Assembly (NCBI GenBank): GCA_033398695.1
Contig: CM065812.1
Location: forward strand, 135,290,858-135,354,857
DNA length: 64,000 nt
Reading direction: 5' to 3'
From: Orobanche coerulescens
Lineage: Eukaryota > Streptophyta > Magnoliopsida > Lamiales > Orobanchaceae
The notes below the pieces were generated by a model. The model had not been told where the DNA came from and made no database searches. It saw only the letters and a list, made by a program, of their open reading frames with translations. Positions 21,643-33,643 of the stretch are shown here, in pieces. Both the position numbers and the translations under genes were made by a program. Positions within the stretch are counted from its first letter, which is position 1. The number at the start of each line of letters is the position of its first letter.

Positions 21643-21914
21643 ACCGAGGCGGGAAAGTCACGTGATAATTACAGATCTCGTATGAAGATTGCACTATGAT
21701 TACGAGACGGAATGATAACAATGAGCATACATGCTCTAATAAAATGGATGCATTAATAATGCAATAAAACGATCGTCGACATGACGCCGTAATATGAGAA
21801 GATCGCATGAAAAACCAAGTGAGGTGACAAGCCTATCTGATGAAATTCCTGAAATGATTACCTTGAACAAGTTCACAAGATTGAAAAATTTGATTCACAA
21901 GATCAACAATCGAA
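21643..21914 (-). mobile_element. Second leader copy inside element 1
   Basis: Reverse complement of the leader at about 11560-11829, including the GTCGACATGACGCC-like block near 21774-21788. Its position downstream of RT is abnormal. Confidence 0.75.
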
Positions 21915-22360
21915 CCGTGAGATGGATGGATGGTTAATAAATTAATCGAACAATGAGATTGACTCGTGATGAATGAATTAATTGAACAATGAGATTAATC
22001 GAGTGATGAATGAATTGATGAACAATGAGATTGATCGAGTGATGAATGAATTGGTGAACAATGAGATTGACTGAGTGATGAATGAATTAATTGAACAATG
22101 AGATTAACTGAGTGATGAATGAATTGACTGAACAATGAGATTGTCTCAGTGATGAATGAATTGACTGAACAATGAGATTGACTGAGTGATAAATGAATTA
22201 ATTGAACAATGAGATTAACTGAGTGATGAATGAATTGACTGAACAATGAGATTGACTGAGTGATGAATGAATTGACTGAACAATGAGATTGACTGAGTGA
22301 TGAATAAATTAATTGAACAATGAGGTTAACTGAGTGATGAATGAATTGACTGAACAATTT
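21915..22360 (-). repeat. 37-bp tandem array in element 1
   Basis: About 12 copies of a GAACAATGAGATTGACTGAG-type unit (steps such as 22093 to 22130). The unit is an expanded piece of the element's own leader (compare 11530-11565). The array joins RT to the second leader and marks the recombination point. Confidence 0.9.
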
Positions 22361-22364
22361 TTAG

Positions 22365-23165
22365 AAAATCCTTCCACAAACCGCCGATAATAGCCGGCTA
22401 ATCCGAGAAAGCTTCGGATTTGCTTAACATTCTTCAGAGGTGACCAAACTTGGATAGCCTTCGTCTTCTGAGGATCAACACGCACTCCATCTGATGAAAT
22501 TACAGGTCCGAGAAAAGTCACTTCGGACATCCAGCACTCACCTTTGGAAAACTTCCCATAAAGTTGCTCTCGTCTTAACACGTCGGAAACCTGATGAAAA
22601 TGAACCTCGTGTTCCTCCCGGTCACGAGAATAATCAAAATGTCATCGATGAAGACAACAACAAAACTGATCCAAAAGTCGATGAAAACCTGATTCATTAA
22701 CTCCATGAATACCGCAGGTGCAATAATCAACCCAACCGGCATAACCGCAAACTCATAATGACCATAGCGTGTTCGAAAAGCCGTCCTCATGATATCCGAC
22801 TCGAATCCGAATCGATGATATCCAGATCTTAAGTCGATCTTGGAAAATACCAAGCTCCTGAAGTTGATCCAAAAGATCGTCGATACGGGATAGAGGATAC
22901 TAATCTTGATCCTCACCCTGTTCAACTCCTGATAATAATACACACACGAAGGAACCATACCTCTCCTTGACAGATAACACTGGCGCTCCCCACGGGGACA
23001 CACTCGGTCGGAGATAACCTTTCTCGAACTAATCCTCAAGTTGAATCTTCAACTCCTGCATTTGGTCGGGGCCATCCGATACGGTGTCTTCGATAATGGG
23101 GACGTACCGGCTCCAACTCACTCCTGAATTCCACTACTCTATGAGAAAGCAACCAGATAACTCGT
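22365..23165 (-). pseudogene. pol: Reverse transcriptase fragment of element 1
   Basis: Minus-strand pieces match a Ty3/gypsy RT. Motifs are [36 protein letters not shown], the active-site strand [28 protein letters not shown] and [16 protein letters not shown]. It is disrupted by frameshifts and substitutions (GLIIAPA in place of GLTNAPA). The protein stops at RFVEGF and runs into the 37-bp array, so the rest of RT, RNase H, integrase and chromodomain are gone. Upstream it is separated from protease by a 57-bp satellite array. It cannot be functional. Confidence 0.88.
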
Positions 23166-23189
23166 CTGGAATACATCGTCAAACGATGA

Positions 23190-23515
23190 CAATGATACCA
23201 CGAATGATTGAACATTTCGATTGCCCGAGAATGGTCAATCGATAAAAAGTGATACAATGAATGATTGAACATCTCGATTGCCTTAGAAATGCCAATCGAT
23301 GAAAATGATGCAATGAATGATTGAATAACTCGATTGCCTTAGAAAGGCCAATCGATGAAAATGATACAATGAATGATTGAATAGCTCGATTGCCTTAGAA
23401 AGGCAAATCGATGAAAATGATACAATGAATGATTAAATAGCTCGATTGCCTTAGAAAGGCCAATCGATGAAAATGATACAATGAATGATTGAATAACTCG
23501 ATTGCCTTATTTCTC
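23190..23515 (-). repeat. 57-bp array inside pol of element 1
   Basis: Five to six copies of a 57-bp unit that is the reverse complement of the LTR A unit at 9364-9705. It lies exactly between the protease and RT segments. Confidence 0.88.
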
Positions 23516-23519
23516 TGTT

Positions 23520-23890
23520 TCCATCATAATAGTAATCCTTCTGGGACAACGGGGATTACCTCCCTGAAGTACACATTCGACGACCAACGACGAAAATGAT
23601 AGTGACCATGCGCTTATGAACATTGAGAACGGCATCATGACAATCCATCTAATTAACACTCAATATTACATCGTCCTTAGATAAATTCACCACGATTAGG
23701 TCCACTAACCAATTGCGGTCATTAAGCTTACCTTGGTATGATTTCCGAAAATCTTCTATCGTCAGGTACACCGATGGTATGAGGTCCACAAGCAATAGGA
23801 CTATCCAAATTAAGTTTATTCCATCATGACTTGAAAATGAATGATCATGGTGCACCAAAGATCAAAAGGTACACACGGGTTGAAATAAAA
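23520..23890 (-). pseudogene. pol: Protease remnant of element 1
   Basis: The minus translation aligns with the retropepsin region of element 3, with LNDRNWLVDLIVVNLSKDD against the corresponding stretch at 30470-30530. The DTG active-site block is not recognisable in frame. Stops and frameshifts throughout. It is followed by the inserted 57-bp array. Confidence 0.65.
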
Positions 23891-24646
23891 TTACGAGTAT
23901 ACCTGAGATCGTTCGGGCCACCGGATCGTCGATCCTCTTCATCACATGAATCCGGGACCTGCCGGCCCCCCAACCGGACGCTCCCGTCTGATACATGTGA
24001 GCTCCACCTTTGTTTGCTTCCATTGTCTTAAACGACGCTGACAAAGCGGCCCGATCAATCGCCGATTGTTTTGAGGCTCGAGATGCGCCGGAGCCGACCT
24101 GGAGTCCTTTCGGCAAAAACGGGCCTTATGCCCAAAATTCCCACAATTATAGCACGTGACAGACTGTCTCGGACACTTGGTACTGACATGACCAAGGTCC
24201 CCGCAGTTATAACAGGTGATGGCAAAATTGGCCGCTCGGGAATGAGATTCCGCACGATTATGCGCCGAAGGAGGTCGCTCAGAACCGATAGAACTCACAC
24301 GAGGCTTCTTGAAGGTTGACTGACCGCCTTCGGATTGATTACGCTTCGTTGATTTCTTGCTGACGAATGAAGGTTGTTGTTCAGCACTTTCCTTAGCAGC
24401 TGGCTCATACGGGAGAGTCCTCTCGATTAATCCGGTCAGAGTGGCGCAATGATGATTGAGCAACTGCACATGGGTCATCATGGCCTGCATAAAAGTGAGT
24501 GGATCAACCCGAACATCTTCTGATCGAGCCGAGCCCTGGGCACGATTTCCCGGCAGCGAGTGATTAATTCTCAGGTTTCGGTCCGCACCGCGGCCTCGTC
24601 CTCCACGTCCTCTGCCAGCCCTTTCCATACTGAAGTGGAAAGTCAT
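23862..24646 (-). pseudogene. gag: gag of element 1 lacking the capsid domain
   Basis: ATG at 24646 or the internal ATG at 24628. The N-terminus is Arg/Gly-rich (ERAGRGRGGRGRG), followed by RVDPLTFMQAMM. It then jumps to HVQLLNHHCATLTGLIERTL, which in full-length Gag lies about 180 residues further on. The whole WWL..MIERYYPAPL capsid region is missing, in frame. The basic linker and two CCHC knuckles remain (CYNCGDLGHVSTKC, CYNCGNFGHKARFC). A frameshift near 24080 moves the C-terminal part into another frame (SFKTMEANKGGAH). The protein would bind RNA but lack the shell-forming domain, so this element needs Gag in trans. Confidence 0.85.
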
Positions 24647-25121
24647 ATGATGATTATATATCTCGCATGAGTATCACATTATGATTATATTATAAAATGA
24701 TGAAAATGAGCATACGCGCTCAAATACAGCGATTACATGAATGATTAATTGACGTGACATGATTTCTGATGAAATTACTGAAATGATTATCTTGAACAAT
24801 TTAACAAGACTGATGATATGATCTTCAAGATCAACAACTGAGTAATGAAATGAATTGAGTGATTAATGAGTTAACATTATCGACTTGATCACAATTGAAA
24901 TTGATGAATGAGGATTGTTAACTAATGAATTATGAATGAATGATTATTGCCAGAAATTATACCATGGCATCAGAAATCTTACAGTTCTTGGTCTGATTGG
25001 CTCGGCATTTGCACAGGTCACACGTGACGCGAAAGTCCAATGATACTAGTCCGATGACGATGATTTCAAATGAGACATGACTTGGAGGGTAGTATTCAAA
25101 ACCACGCTCCGATACCAACTC
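24647..25121 (-). mobile_element. Leader and PBS of element 1
   Basis: Leader homologous to 11138-11829. A minus-strand TTGGTATCGGAGC at 25106-25119 is the iMet PBS with one change, adjoining the 5' LTR. Confidence 0.88.
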
Positions 25122-27584
25122 TGTAACACCCCAAACTAGGCGGATATTACGGTCGTGAATCCGACCGGGACCCACTGTGCAAATGAAAATGATGAATTAA
25201 ATAATATAATTGTAGTACCGAACCACATTATATTACCAAGTACTCCGATGAGGAGTTCAAGTACAACACACCAGGACAATACCGAATACTAGTGTATTTT
25301 ATATGAAGATAAAATACACCACTCTGAATAATTAAACATCTCAAACGGAAGTTGCAGCGGAAATACACTTGACGGAAATAACTGACATGACTGAAATGAC
25401 TGAAATAAACGGAAAGACTGGGGCCCCCTACTAGTATCACTGGGACTCCTCGACGTCAGCGTGTTCTCCCGTGCCTTTGCCTTGCCAAGACACAAATACA
25501 AAATCCCCAAACGGGGTCAGTTACACAGAACAACAATCCTCAAGGGTTGAAAATACACAATCATGATATATCTGAAATTATGAATTATCCTGTCGAAACA
25601 TACGCAATCAAACATGCTATATGAATCGACTAACAGTACGGCTCAAAGGGTGGCGCCACACTACGCCCGGGATGGAAATGTGTCCGTGCACAAGCCACCA
25701 ACGATCGAACACGCGTGGTCTTGTACCTAATCAGTCTCACGAGACACATTGACTCGTGTGCACAGTCCAATGTGAGGCCAACAACCAACACACGACATAA
25801 ATGTGCCCGACATGAAAATCCTACACATACCAACCGGCACGCCAGTATGACCCGGAATGCCACAATATGACAAAAGTGACAACGAAAATGAATAATGACT
25901 CACCAAGATTAAATGAGGGTGAAATGAATGATAGCTCAATGAAATGATCGGAACCGTCGTTCCTTATGACTGAGGTGATTAATTGACAATGACAAGTTTT
26001 GATACGATTAATACAATGATGAATGAGTTACGATTATGAATGAACAACAACAAAAGGAATGAATATCCTTTTAACCGAGTAAGAATTAACTTACACAATA
26101 CCGATGAAGAATGTCCGTCCACGAACAACGTCCTAAATGAAATGTCGGTCGCTCGAACAACCTTGAATAACAATAATTACCAACAACCGCTCAATACAAG
26201 TATCAAACAACAAAAACTAACCCAAAGGTCGAAACAACGATAATCAAACTCATAGGGGCATTCTAACGAACATGTAGCCAACCACACGACTTCGAAAATA
26301 TCCAAACCCGAATATGTCGAAACCAACACCAAAATGAGTATTACAAACCATCAAAACACTTCCAATGATATCAATAATCCACTAGGAATCCGTAATTCAA
26401 GTTTACAACCACGTCAATCGGAAAATCCCCAATTAACCAAAGTCAACCCCAAAGGGTTCTTGAAATAATTCCGAAAATAACCATTAAATCCGTAGGAATA
26501 TATATATACAAGGTAGATAATCCATATCCAACATATTCTGATGATAAACCAAGCTTACACGAAGAAATCGGAAGGAAAAACCCAAAAATCCGAAATTCAA
26601 GATCCAAGAAATTAATACCTTTGATTTGATGTATTGGAGATGATGAAGTGATGATAATCCAACTCAAAGACTTGAAGATGATGATTGATGATTACACCTT
26701 GAAGAATACTCTCAAAATCGCCCAAATCGCCAAGAAGCGAGAGAAAGAGATTAGGATGATAAATGACGAGCTCGACCAAAGCCCAATTTATAGCCATCCG
26801 AGGTTAGCGTGCGCTAGCCTTATGAATAGCGTGCGCTAACGAGTAGTTTGGGTAGTCGGTACCTTTGTCCGAACACGGTAGCGCGCTACGTACCTTTGTA
26901 GCGTGCGCTACGACCATACTACTATCTTACGTTTAAGCCCATAGTTAGAGTGCGCTAACGAATAATTTGATGCCCGATCGGAGTCCGAAAGCGCTGTTCT
27001 ACGATCGACCTCGATAGCGTGCGCTACAACCATTATTTAACGTGCGCTATATAATCGGTTGCGTACGCTAAAAACAACACATAGCGTGCGCTATGAATTA
27101 ATCCAATGCAGTCCAGTAGCCACTGGACTCAACCTGATCTGTCCTTAGCGCGCGTTACACCACCTATTAGCGTGCGCTACTACAACTCACTAGCGCGCGC
27201 TACTTACCATTCGTAGCGTGCGCTACTTATAACTCACTGCGGTCCGGTACCTTCTGGATCGGCCAGTAACCTTAGCGTGCGCTAATGCTGAGTGGTAGCG
27301 TGCGCTACCTATACCCAATTAGCGTACGCTAAAATGAGTACTTAGCGTGCGCTACTCCTCAAGCACATCTCGCAACGAAAATGACTATGACGATAAACAC
27401 GGCACGAAACTCCAATCAGATTAGTGATGAATGACGATTGATACACGATATAATTACTCTGAATGATGAATACCATGACTGAATCTGAGTGACAAATGAT
27501 TAATAATGAGTGAAAATTACTGAGTATCAATTACTGAATGATAAATACTGAATGATAATTACTGACTTACAACCGGGTATTACA
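25122..27584 (-). mobile_element. Element 1, 5' LTR
   Basis: TGTAACACCCC to CCGGGTATTACA, 2463 bp. Near-identical to 18305-20781 over long stretches, but with clustered differences at CAG/CTG sites. Palindromes run about 26803-27354 in the same 2+4+4+4+4 layout, with the TATA-like ATTTATAG near 26787-26794. Confidence 0.93.
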
Positions 27585-28896
27585 CATTCATCCTTCGATA
27601 ATATCCAAATATCGAATATTTCAAAACCAACTCCAAAATTAGTATTTCAAACCGTCAAAACACTTTCAATGATATCAATAACCCCATAGGAATCCATAAT
27701 TCGATATCTAATCGAAAACCCCAAAGTATCAAAGTCAACCCCAAAGTGTTCTTGAATCAAACCCCAAACAATTCATGAAATCCGAAATATGTGTCATAAA
27801 TCTGTAGGAATACATTTATCCAAGGTAGATAATCCATATCTAACATATTCCAACAACAATCCAAGCTCATACGAAGAAATCGGAATGAAAACCCCAAATA
27901 TTCGAAATTCTAGATTCAATAAATTATTACCTTTGATTTGATGTGATGGGGATGATGAAATGATGATTACTCCGGATTATATGCTTAAAGATGATGATTG
28001 ATGATTACACTTCGAAGAACACTCTCCAAATCGCCCGGAATCACCCAAAACCGCTGAAGATACGAAGAGGAATGACAAATGACGCTAAAGGACTAGACTA
28101 TCCTATAAATAGCGAAACCCAGTTAGCGTGCGCTAGCTCCTGTGCGTAGCGTGCGCTAACGGGTTTACTGGGTAGTCCAGTACTCTCTGTTCGCAATGGT
28201 AGCGTGCGATACATACCTCTTGTAGCGTGTGCTACGACCATATATATAGCATGCGCTAACTCAAAATGTTAGCGTGCGCTCACGAATTATCTGATGCCCA
28301 GTACTGGAGTCCAGAACCTCCTGTCCTCTGATCTGATCGCAGTAGCGTGCGCTACATTCAATAATTAGCATGCGCTACTACATTGTTTGCGTACGCTAAA
28401 ACCACTCATAGCGTACGCTATGAATTAATCCCATTCAGTCCAATAGCCAGTAGACTCAACCTGATCCGACCTTAGCGCGCGCTACACCGACTGTATAGCG
28501 TGCGCTACTCCGGCCTACTAGTGCGCGCTACTTACCATTCGTAGCGTGCGCTACTTACAACCCAACTGTGCTCTAGTGCCTTATGGACTGCCTGCTTGAA
28601 CTACACTAGCGTGCGCTACCCGTACTCAATTAGCGGACGCTAAAGAGAGTACGTAGCGTGCGCTACTCCTCACACACAGCACACTATGAAGATGACAACA
28701 GTGATAAACACGGCACGATTCTCCAACTAGATTGATGATGAATGACAATTGATTCACAATACAATTACATCTGAACAGTGAATACAATGAATGAATATGA
28801 ATGATGAATGATCATTAATGAGTGAAAATTTCTGAGTGACAATTACTAAACGATAAATACTGAGTGATAATGACTGAATTACAACCGGGTATTACA
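27585..28896 (-). mobile_element. Solo Tekay-like LTR, right part
   Basis: Continues 18304 across the element 1 insertion and ends CCGGGTATTACA at 28896, followed by TSD ATATT. Palindromes run about 28121-28672, many exact TAGCGTGCGCTA. Confidence 0.92.
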
Positions 28897-28943
28897 ATAT
28901 TCATGCTAGATCTATAATTATCGTGTGACTTTCCTACTTCAGT

Positions 28944-30827
28944 ATGGATAGAGCGGTCAGAGGACGCAGGGGAAGAGGCCGCAGTGCGGGCCGAAACCCG
29001 GGAGCTCGTGCAAATACATGCGCTAATGCAAGGAATAATGCTAATTCATCGAGCAGTGACACTGCCACTCATTCACCTAGACGTAATCATTCACTATCAG
29101 GGAGTCGTACCTAGAACACAGCTCAGTCAGAAGGAGTTCGGATTGATCCACTCACTTTTATGCATGTCATGATGGCCCAAATTACTCAGATGGCACAACT
29201 GATGGATACAATGCATAACTCAACTACTCAAAATCAACAGGCTCCTCCGCCGCCACCTCAGAGGCAAGAGAGGGGTGTGAGCAGTATCATTGGCGACATC
29301 TCTCGCCAGAGACCACCTACCTTCGAGGGCTCATCTGAGCCGGCGGATATCATTCACTGGCTTGAGCATTTCGAGAAACTGTTTGCTATGATGGACTGTC
29401 CGGAGAGACACAAAGTCTCACTTACGGCTTACTATCTGGGTAAGAGCGCTCACTCTTGGTGGTTATCTCTGAAACCCACCGACGGGTCTTGTACTTGGGA
29501 TCAATTTAAGACTCTCATGATAGAGAGGTATTATCCGGCCCCACTCAGGGAGGCCAAGTTATCAGAATTACTGATTCCCGACCTCTCAGCAGACGATGAT
29601 GTTCTCGCCATCGCCGAGAAATTTCAGGAACTTCTTTTCGCCTCATCTATTATTCACTCTGAGACGGACAAGATCAAGTATTTCAGCAAGTGGTTGAAAC
29701 TTCGTATGCGGATGCAGTTGCTTAATCACAGTTGCATGACCCTGGCCGAATTCATCAAGAAAGCTCTTACTTATGAGCTTACTGCGAAGGAAATTGCTAA
29801 GAATCAAACTTCATATTCTGGCAAGAAGTCTAAGAGCCATAATCAGTCTGAAGGCAGTCAGGCAACCTTCAAGAAGCCTCGTGCAGGCTCTACTTTTTCG
29901 GGGCGACCTCTTGTGGTGCCTAAACCTGTGGAATCTCAGTCCCGAGTGGCCAGTTCGGCCATTACCTGTTTCAACTGTGAAGAACAGGGTCATGTCAGCA
30001 CCAAGTGTCCGAGGCAGACTATCACATGCCATAACTATGGGATTGCTGGGCATAAGGCCCGTTTTTGCCGAAGAGACTCCAAACCTACTCCGGCGTCATC
30101 TCTGGACCCGAAGCAGTCAGCTGTTCATAATCAAGCCACTCAGTTCGCGTCGTTTAAAACGACGGGAGCAAACAAAGGCAGAGCTCATAGTTATCAGGCA
30201 GGAGCATCCGTTACTGGGGCTGGCAAGCCCCGAATTTACGAGATGAAGAGGACCGACGATCCAAAGGCCCGGACGATCTCAGGTACACTCAAAATTCTGT
30301 CTCAACCTGTGTGTACACTTTTTGATACTGGTGCATCGCATTCATTCATTTCCGAGTCATGCTTGAGTAGACTTCATCTGGATAGTACTACTAGTTGTGA
30401 ACCTTATATCATCGGTCTACCTGACAGTAGAAGGATTATCGGGGATCATGAGATTGAGAATTGTCCGATTCAGCTTAATGACCGTGTTTGGTTGGCGAAC
30501 TTGATCATGGTAGATTTACCGAGAGACGATGTTATTTTGGGTATCGATTGGATGAATCGTCACGATGCCATCATTAGTGTCCGTAAGCGTATGGTCACTA
30601 TTGTTTCAGATGATGGAGTCGAGTGTGTATTTCAGAGAGGTAATCCCAGCTGTTCTGGTAGGATCATTAATATGATGAAAGCGGTGAAATTACTCAATCA
30701 AGGGTGTGTTGGTTATTGGTGCTATATGACCAAGACCGAGAAATCATCAGTGATGTTGGCGGATATTCCTGTAGTGAGAGAATATGCCGATGTTTTTCCA
30801 GATGAGTTACCTAGTTTGCCTCCATAG
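28944..30827 (+). pseudogene. gag-pol: gag-protease of element 3
   Basis: ATG at 28944 follows the resumed leader. The N-terminus (RAVRGRRGRGRG) meets TAG at 29112, and the same frame continues from 29160 to 30827. The gag domain has PPTFEGSSEPADIIHWLEHF, SAHSWWLSLKP and MIERYYPAPL. Two knuckles follow, CFNCEEQGHVSTKC intact and a second with Cys replaced by Tyr (CHNYGIAGHKARFC). The aspartic protease carries LFDTGASHSFIS, DDVILGIDWM and HDAIIS. A TAG at 30825-30827 replaces a codon just before RT. Gag-Pol is one frame, as in Tekay. Damage is modest (two stops), so this copy is younger than the gag-only internals. Confidence 0.92.
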
Positions 30828-31615
30828 AGAGATGTAGAATTCACGATAGAGCTGGAGCCTGGTACGTCCCCGTTATCTAAGGCACCGTATCGGATGGACC
30901 CGACCGAAATGCAGGAACTGAAGAATCAATTAGAGGATTTGACCGAGAAGGGTTATATCCGACCGAGTGCATCCCCGTGGGAGCACCTGTGTTATTTGTC
31001 AAGAAGAAGGATGGTTCTTTTCGCTTGTCTATTGATTACTGAGAGTTGAACAGGGTGACGATCAAGAATAAATATCTTCTACCCCGTATTGATGATCTCT
31101 TAGATTAACTTCAGGGAGCTTCAGTATTTTCCAAGATCGATTTAAGATCTGGTTATCATCAGTTGCTAATTCGAGAGTTGGATATCGCTAGGACGGCGTT
31201 TCGAACACGCTATGGTCATTATGAGTTTGTGGTAATGCCGTTTGGGTTGACTAATGCACCTGCGGTATTCATGGAACTAATGAATCGAGTTTTCATCAAC
31301 TATTTAGATCAGTTCGTGGTTGTCTTCATTGACGATATTTTGATTTATTCTCGTGACCAAGAGGAACACGAAGTTCACATTCATCAGGTTCTCGACGTGT
31401 TAAGACAAGAGCAACTCTATGGAAAGTTTTCCAAATGTGAATTTTGGATGTTCGAAGTGACATTTCTCGGACATGTAATTTCATCAGACGGAGTTCGTGT
31501 CGACCCTCAGAAGACAGAGGCTATCCGAGATTGGCAACCTCCGAAGAATGTTAAGGAAATCCGAAGCTTTCTCGGATTAGCAGGATATTATCAGCGATTT
31601 GTGGAGGGATTTCTA
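30828..31615 (+). pseudogene. pol: Reverse transcriptase of element 3
   Basis: Continues directly from protease. Motifs in order: a [24 protein letters not shown] entry, [37 protein letters not shown], catalytic [47 protein letters not shown]. It is broken by a one-base frameshift near 30980, stops at about 31041 (TGA) and 31107 (TAA), and another frameshift near 31615. The DD catalytic pair is intact. Confidence 0.9.
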
Positions 31616-32391
31616 ATATCTCTCAACCCATGACGAACCTTTTGCGGAAGGATAAGAAATACACATGGTCTGACGCGTGTCAGAAGAGTTTTGAGGAACT
31701 CAAGAGCCGTTTAATTTCAGCGCCTGTCCTTTCCTTACCACAAGGGACGGAAGGATTCATGGTTTATAGTGACGCATCCGGACACGGTCTCGGATGTGTA
31801 CTAATGCAAAACGGGAAGGTCATTGCCTATGCTTCACGGCAACTGAGACCTTACGAGGTCAATTACCCGACCTACGACCTGGAGCTAGCAGCCATGGTTT
31901 TTGCATTGAAGATTTGGCGTCATTACCTTTATGGCATCACCTGTCAGATTTTCACAGATCATAAGAGTTTGAAGTATAAATTTACTCAGAAGGAGTTGAA
32001 TACGCGACAGAGACGGTGGTTAGAACTGATTAAAGATTATGATATCGAGATACTATACCACCCAGGCAAGGCGAACGTTGTCGCCGATGCCTTGAGTCGT
32101 AAGTCTATTCAGGAGCAAATGCTTGCTCGTTTAATAGTTCAGAAGGAGCTTCAGCAGGAAATTTTGAGACCCGAGATCGAGGTCTGGTTACAGCGAGTGC
32201 AAGGGCAACTTTGCATGTTAGAGATTTCATCGCCACTTGAGGAGGCGATCAGAGTGAATCAGGGTTCAGACCCGTTTTTGTCGCGCATCCGAGAGGATGT
32301 GACTCAGGGGAAACTCCTGGCTTTGTGGTCCACGAGGATGGACTTTTGCGATTTAAGAACTGGTTATGTGTTCCGGCGAATGACGAGTTAA
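31616..32391 (+). pseudogene. pol: RNase H region of element 3
   Basis: An open 253-codon stretch. It carries the RT connection ([19 protein letters not shown]), then gypsy RNase H with [45 protein letters not shown] and the ADALSR end. The acidic residues of YSDAS, DLEL and TDHKS are present. It would degrade RNA in the RNA-DNA hybrid. The frame ends in TAA at 32389-32391, before the integrase zinc finger. Confidence 0.9.
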
Positions 32392-33282
32392 AAAACTCGA
32401 TTTTGAGAGAAGCTCATGCTACCCCTTATTCCATTCATCCGGGGTCTAGCAAGATGTACAAAGACTTTAAAAAAAATTTACTGGTGGAGTAATATGAAGC
32501 GAGAAGTCGTAGAATTTGTTTCGAGATGCTTAACCTGTCAGCAAGTCAAGATTGAACATCAGTGACCGGCGGGTATGCTGAAATCACTCCCTATTCCAGA
32601 GTGGAAGTGGGTGGATATCCCAATGGACTTCATCACGAGTTTACGGACGAGTCGTCATGGCATGAATACAATCTGGGTAATTGTGGACCGTTTGACTAAG
32701 TCGGCTCATTTCCTTGAGATTAAGGATATGTGGGGTCCCGAGAGACTTGCCCAGTTATTCATGAAAGAGATAGTGAGATTGCACGGTACTCCTAAGAGTA
32801 TCGTTTCTGATCGTGACGGGCGATTCGTGTCACATTTTTGGAAATCAGTTCATCGTGCTATGGGAACTCAGCTTAATCTCAGCACAGCCTTTCATCCTCT
32901 GTCCGACGGACAATCAGAGAGGACCATTCAGACGTTGGAGGACATGTTGAGAGCATGTGTCCTCGATTGGAAAGATGATTGGGAAGCCCAACTACCATTG
33001 ATCGAGTTCATGTATAACAATAGTTGGCATGCTTCGATTAAGATGGCACCTTATGAGGCCTTGTACGGTCATCGTTTTCGATCTCCTTTGTGTTGGGATG
33101 ACTTATCAGAATCAATCGGCACCAAGACCGATATGCTAATAGCCACCCGCGAGAAGGTAGCTGTGATCAGGAGTCGTTTGTTGACCGCTCAGAGTCGACA
33201 GAAATCATATGCAGATAATCGTCGTCGACCATTAGAGTTCGAGACAGGTGACCACATTTTGGTCAAGGTATCCTCGAGTTGA
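32392..33282 (+). pseudogene. pol: Integrase of element 3
   Basis: The HHCC zinc-binding region (about 32400-32560) is frameshifted but recognisable (REAHATPYSIHPGSSKMYKD, CLTCQQVKIEHQ then TGA). The core, open from about 32575 to 33282, shows the DDE residues: Asp in VDIPMDFITS, Asp in SDRDGRFVSHFW, Glu in SDGQSERTIQTLEDMLR. A TGA at 33280-33282 interrupts it before the C-terminal GPF/Y module. Confidence 0.9.
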
Positions 33283-33643
33283 GGTATGAAAATTGAGTCC
33301 GAGATTCATTGGACCGTTTGAGATTTTGGATCGAGTAGGCAGTCTGGCTTATCGATTGGCTCTACCTCCGGCGTTGAGCCGAATTCATAATGTGTTTCAC
33401 GTCTCTCAGTTGCGGAACTATGTTTCCGACCCGAGCCACATACTTCAGTTCGATGAAATTGAGATCGCGGATGATCATTCGTATGAGGAGCGTCCTATAC
33501 GAGTTTTAGAGTGGCGAATCAAATAGTTGAGGAACAATACGATTCCTTTGGTTAAAATTCAGTGGTATAGACACGGAGTCGAGGAGGCTACTTGGGAAAC
33601 CGAGGATAGTATGTGGGAGAGTTATCCCGAGTTGTTCCCTTAG
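33283..33643 (+). pseudogene. pol: Integrase C-terminus and chromodomain of element 3
   Basis: [20 protein letters not shown] is the GPF/Y module. It is followed by [13 protein letters not shown] and then a chromodomain-like end (IQWYRHGVEEATWETED, YPELFP) after one TAG at 33524-33526. The normal end stop is TAG at 33641. This chromodomain places the element in the Tekay/Del chromovirus group. Only 6 bases separate the stop from the LTR and no polypurine tract is visible, unlike the other elements here. Confidence 0.88.

Noticed and set aside
21995..22357. 120-codon minus ORF with repeated SQSHCSVNSFI
   Set aside because: Translation of the 37-bp array; no independent coding evidence.
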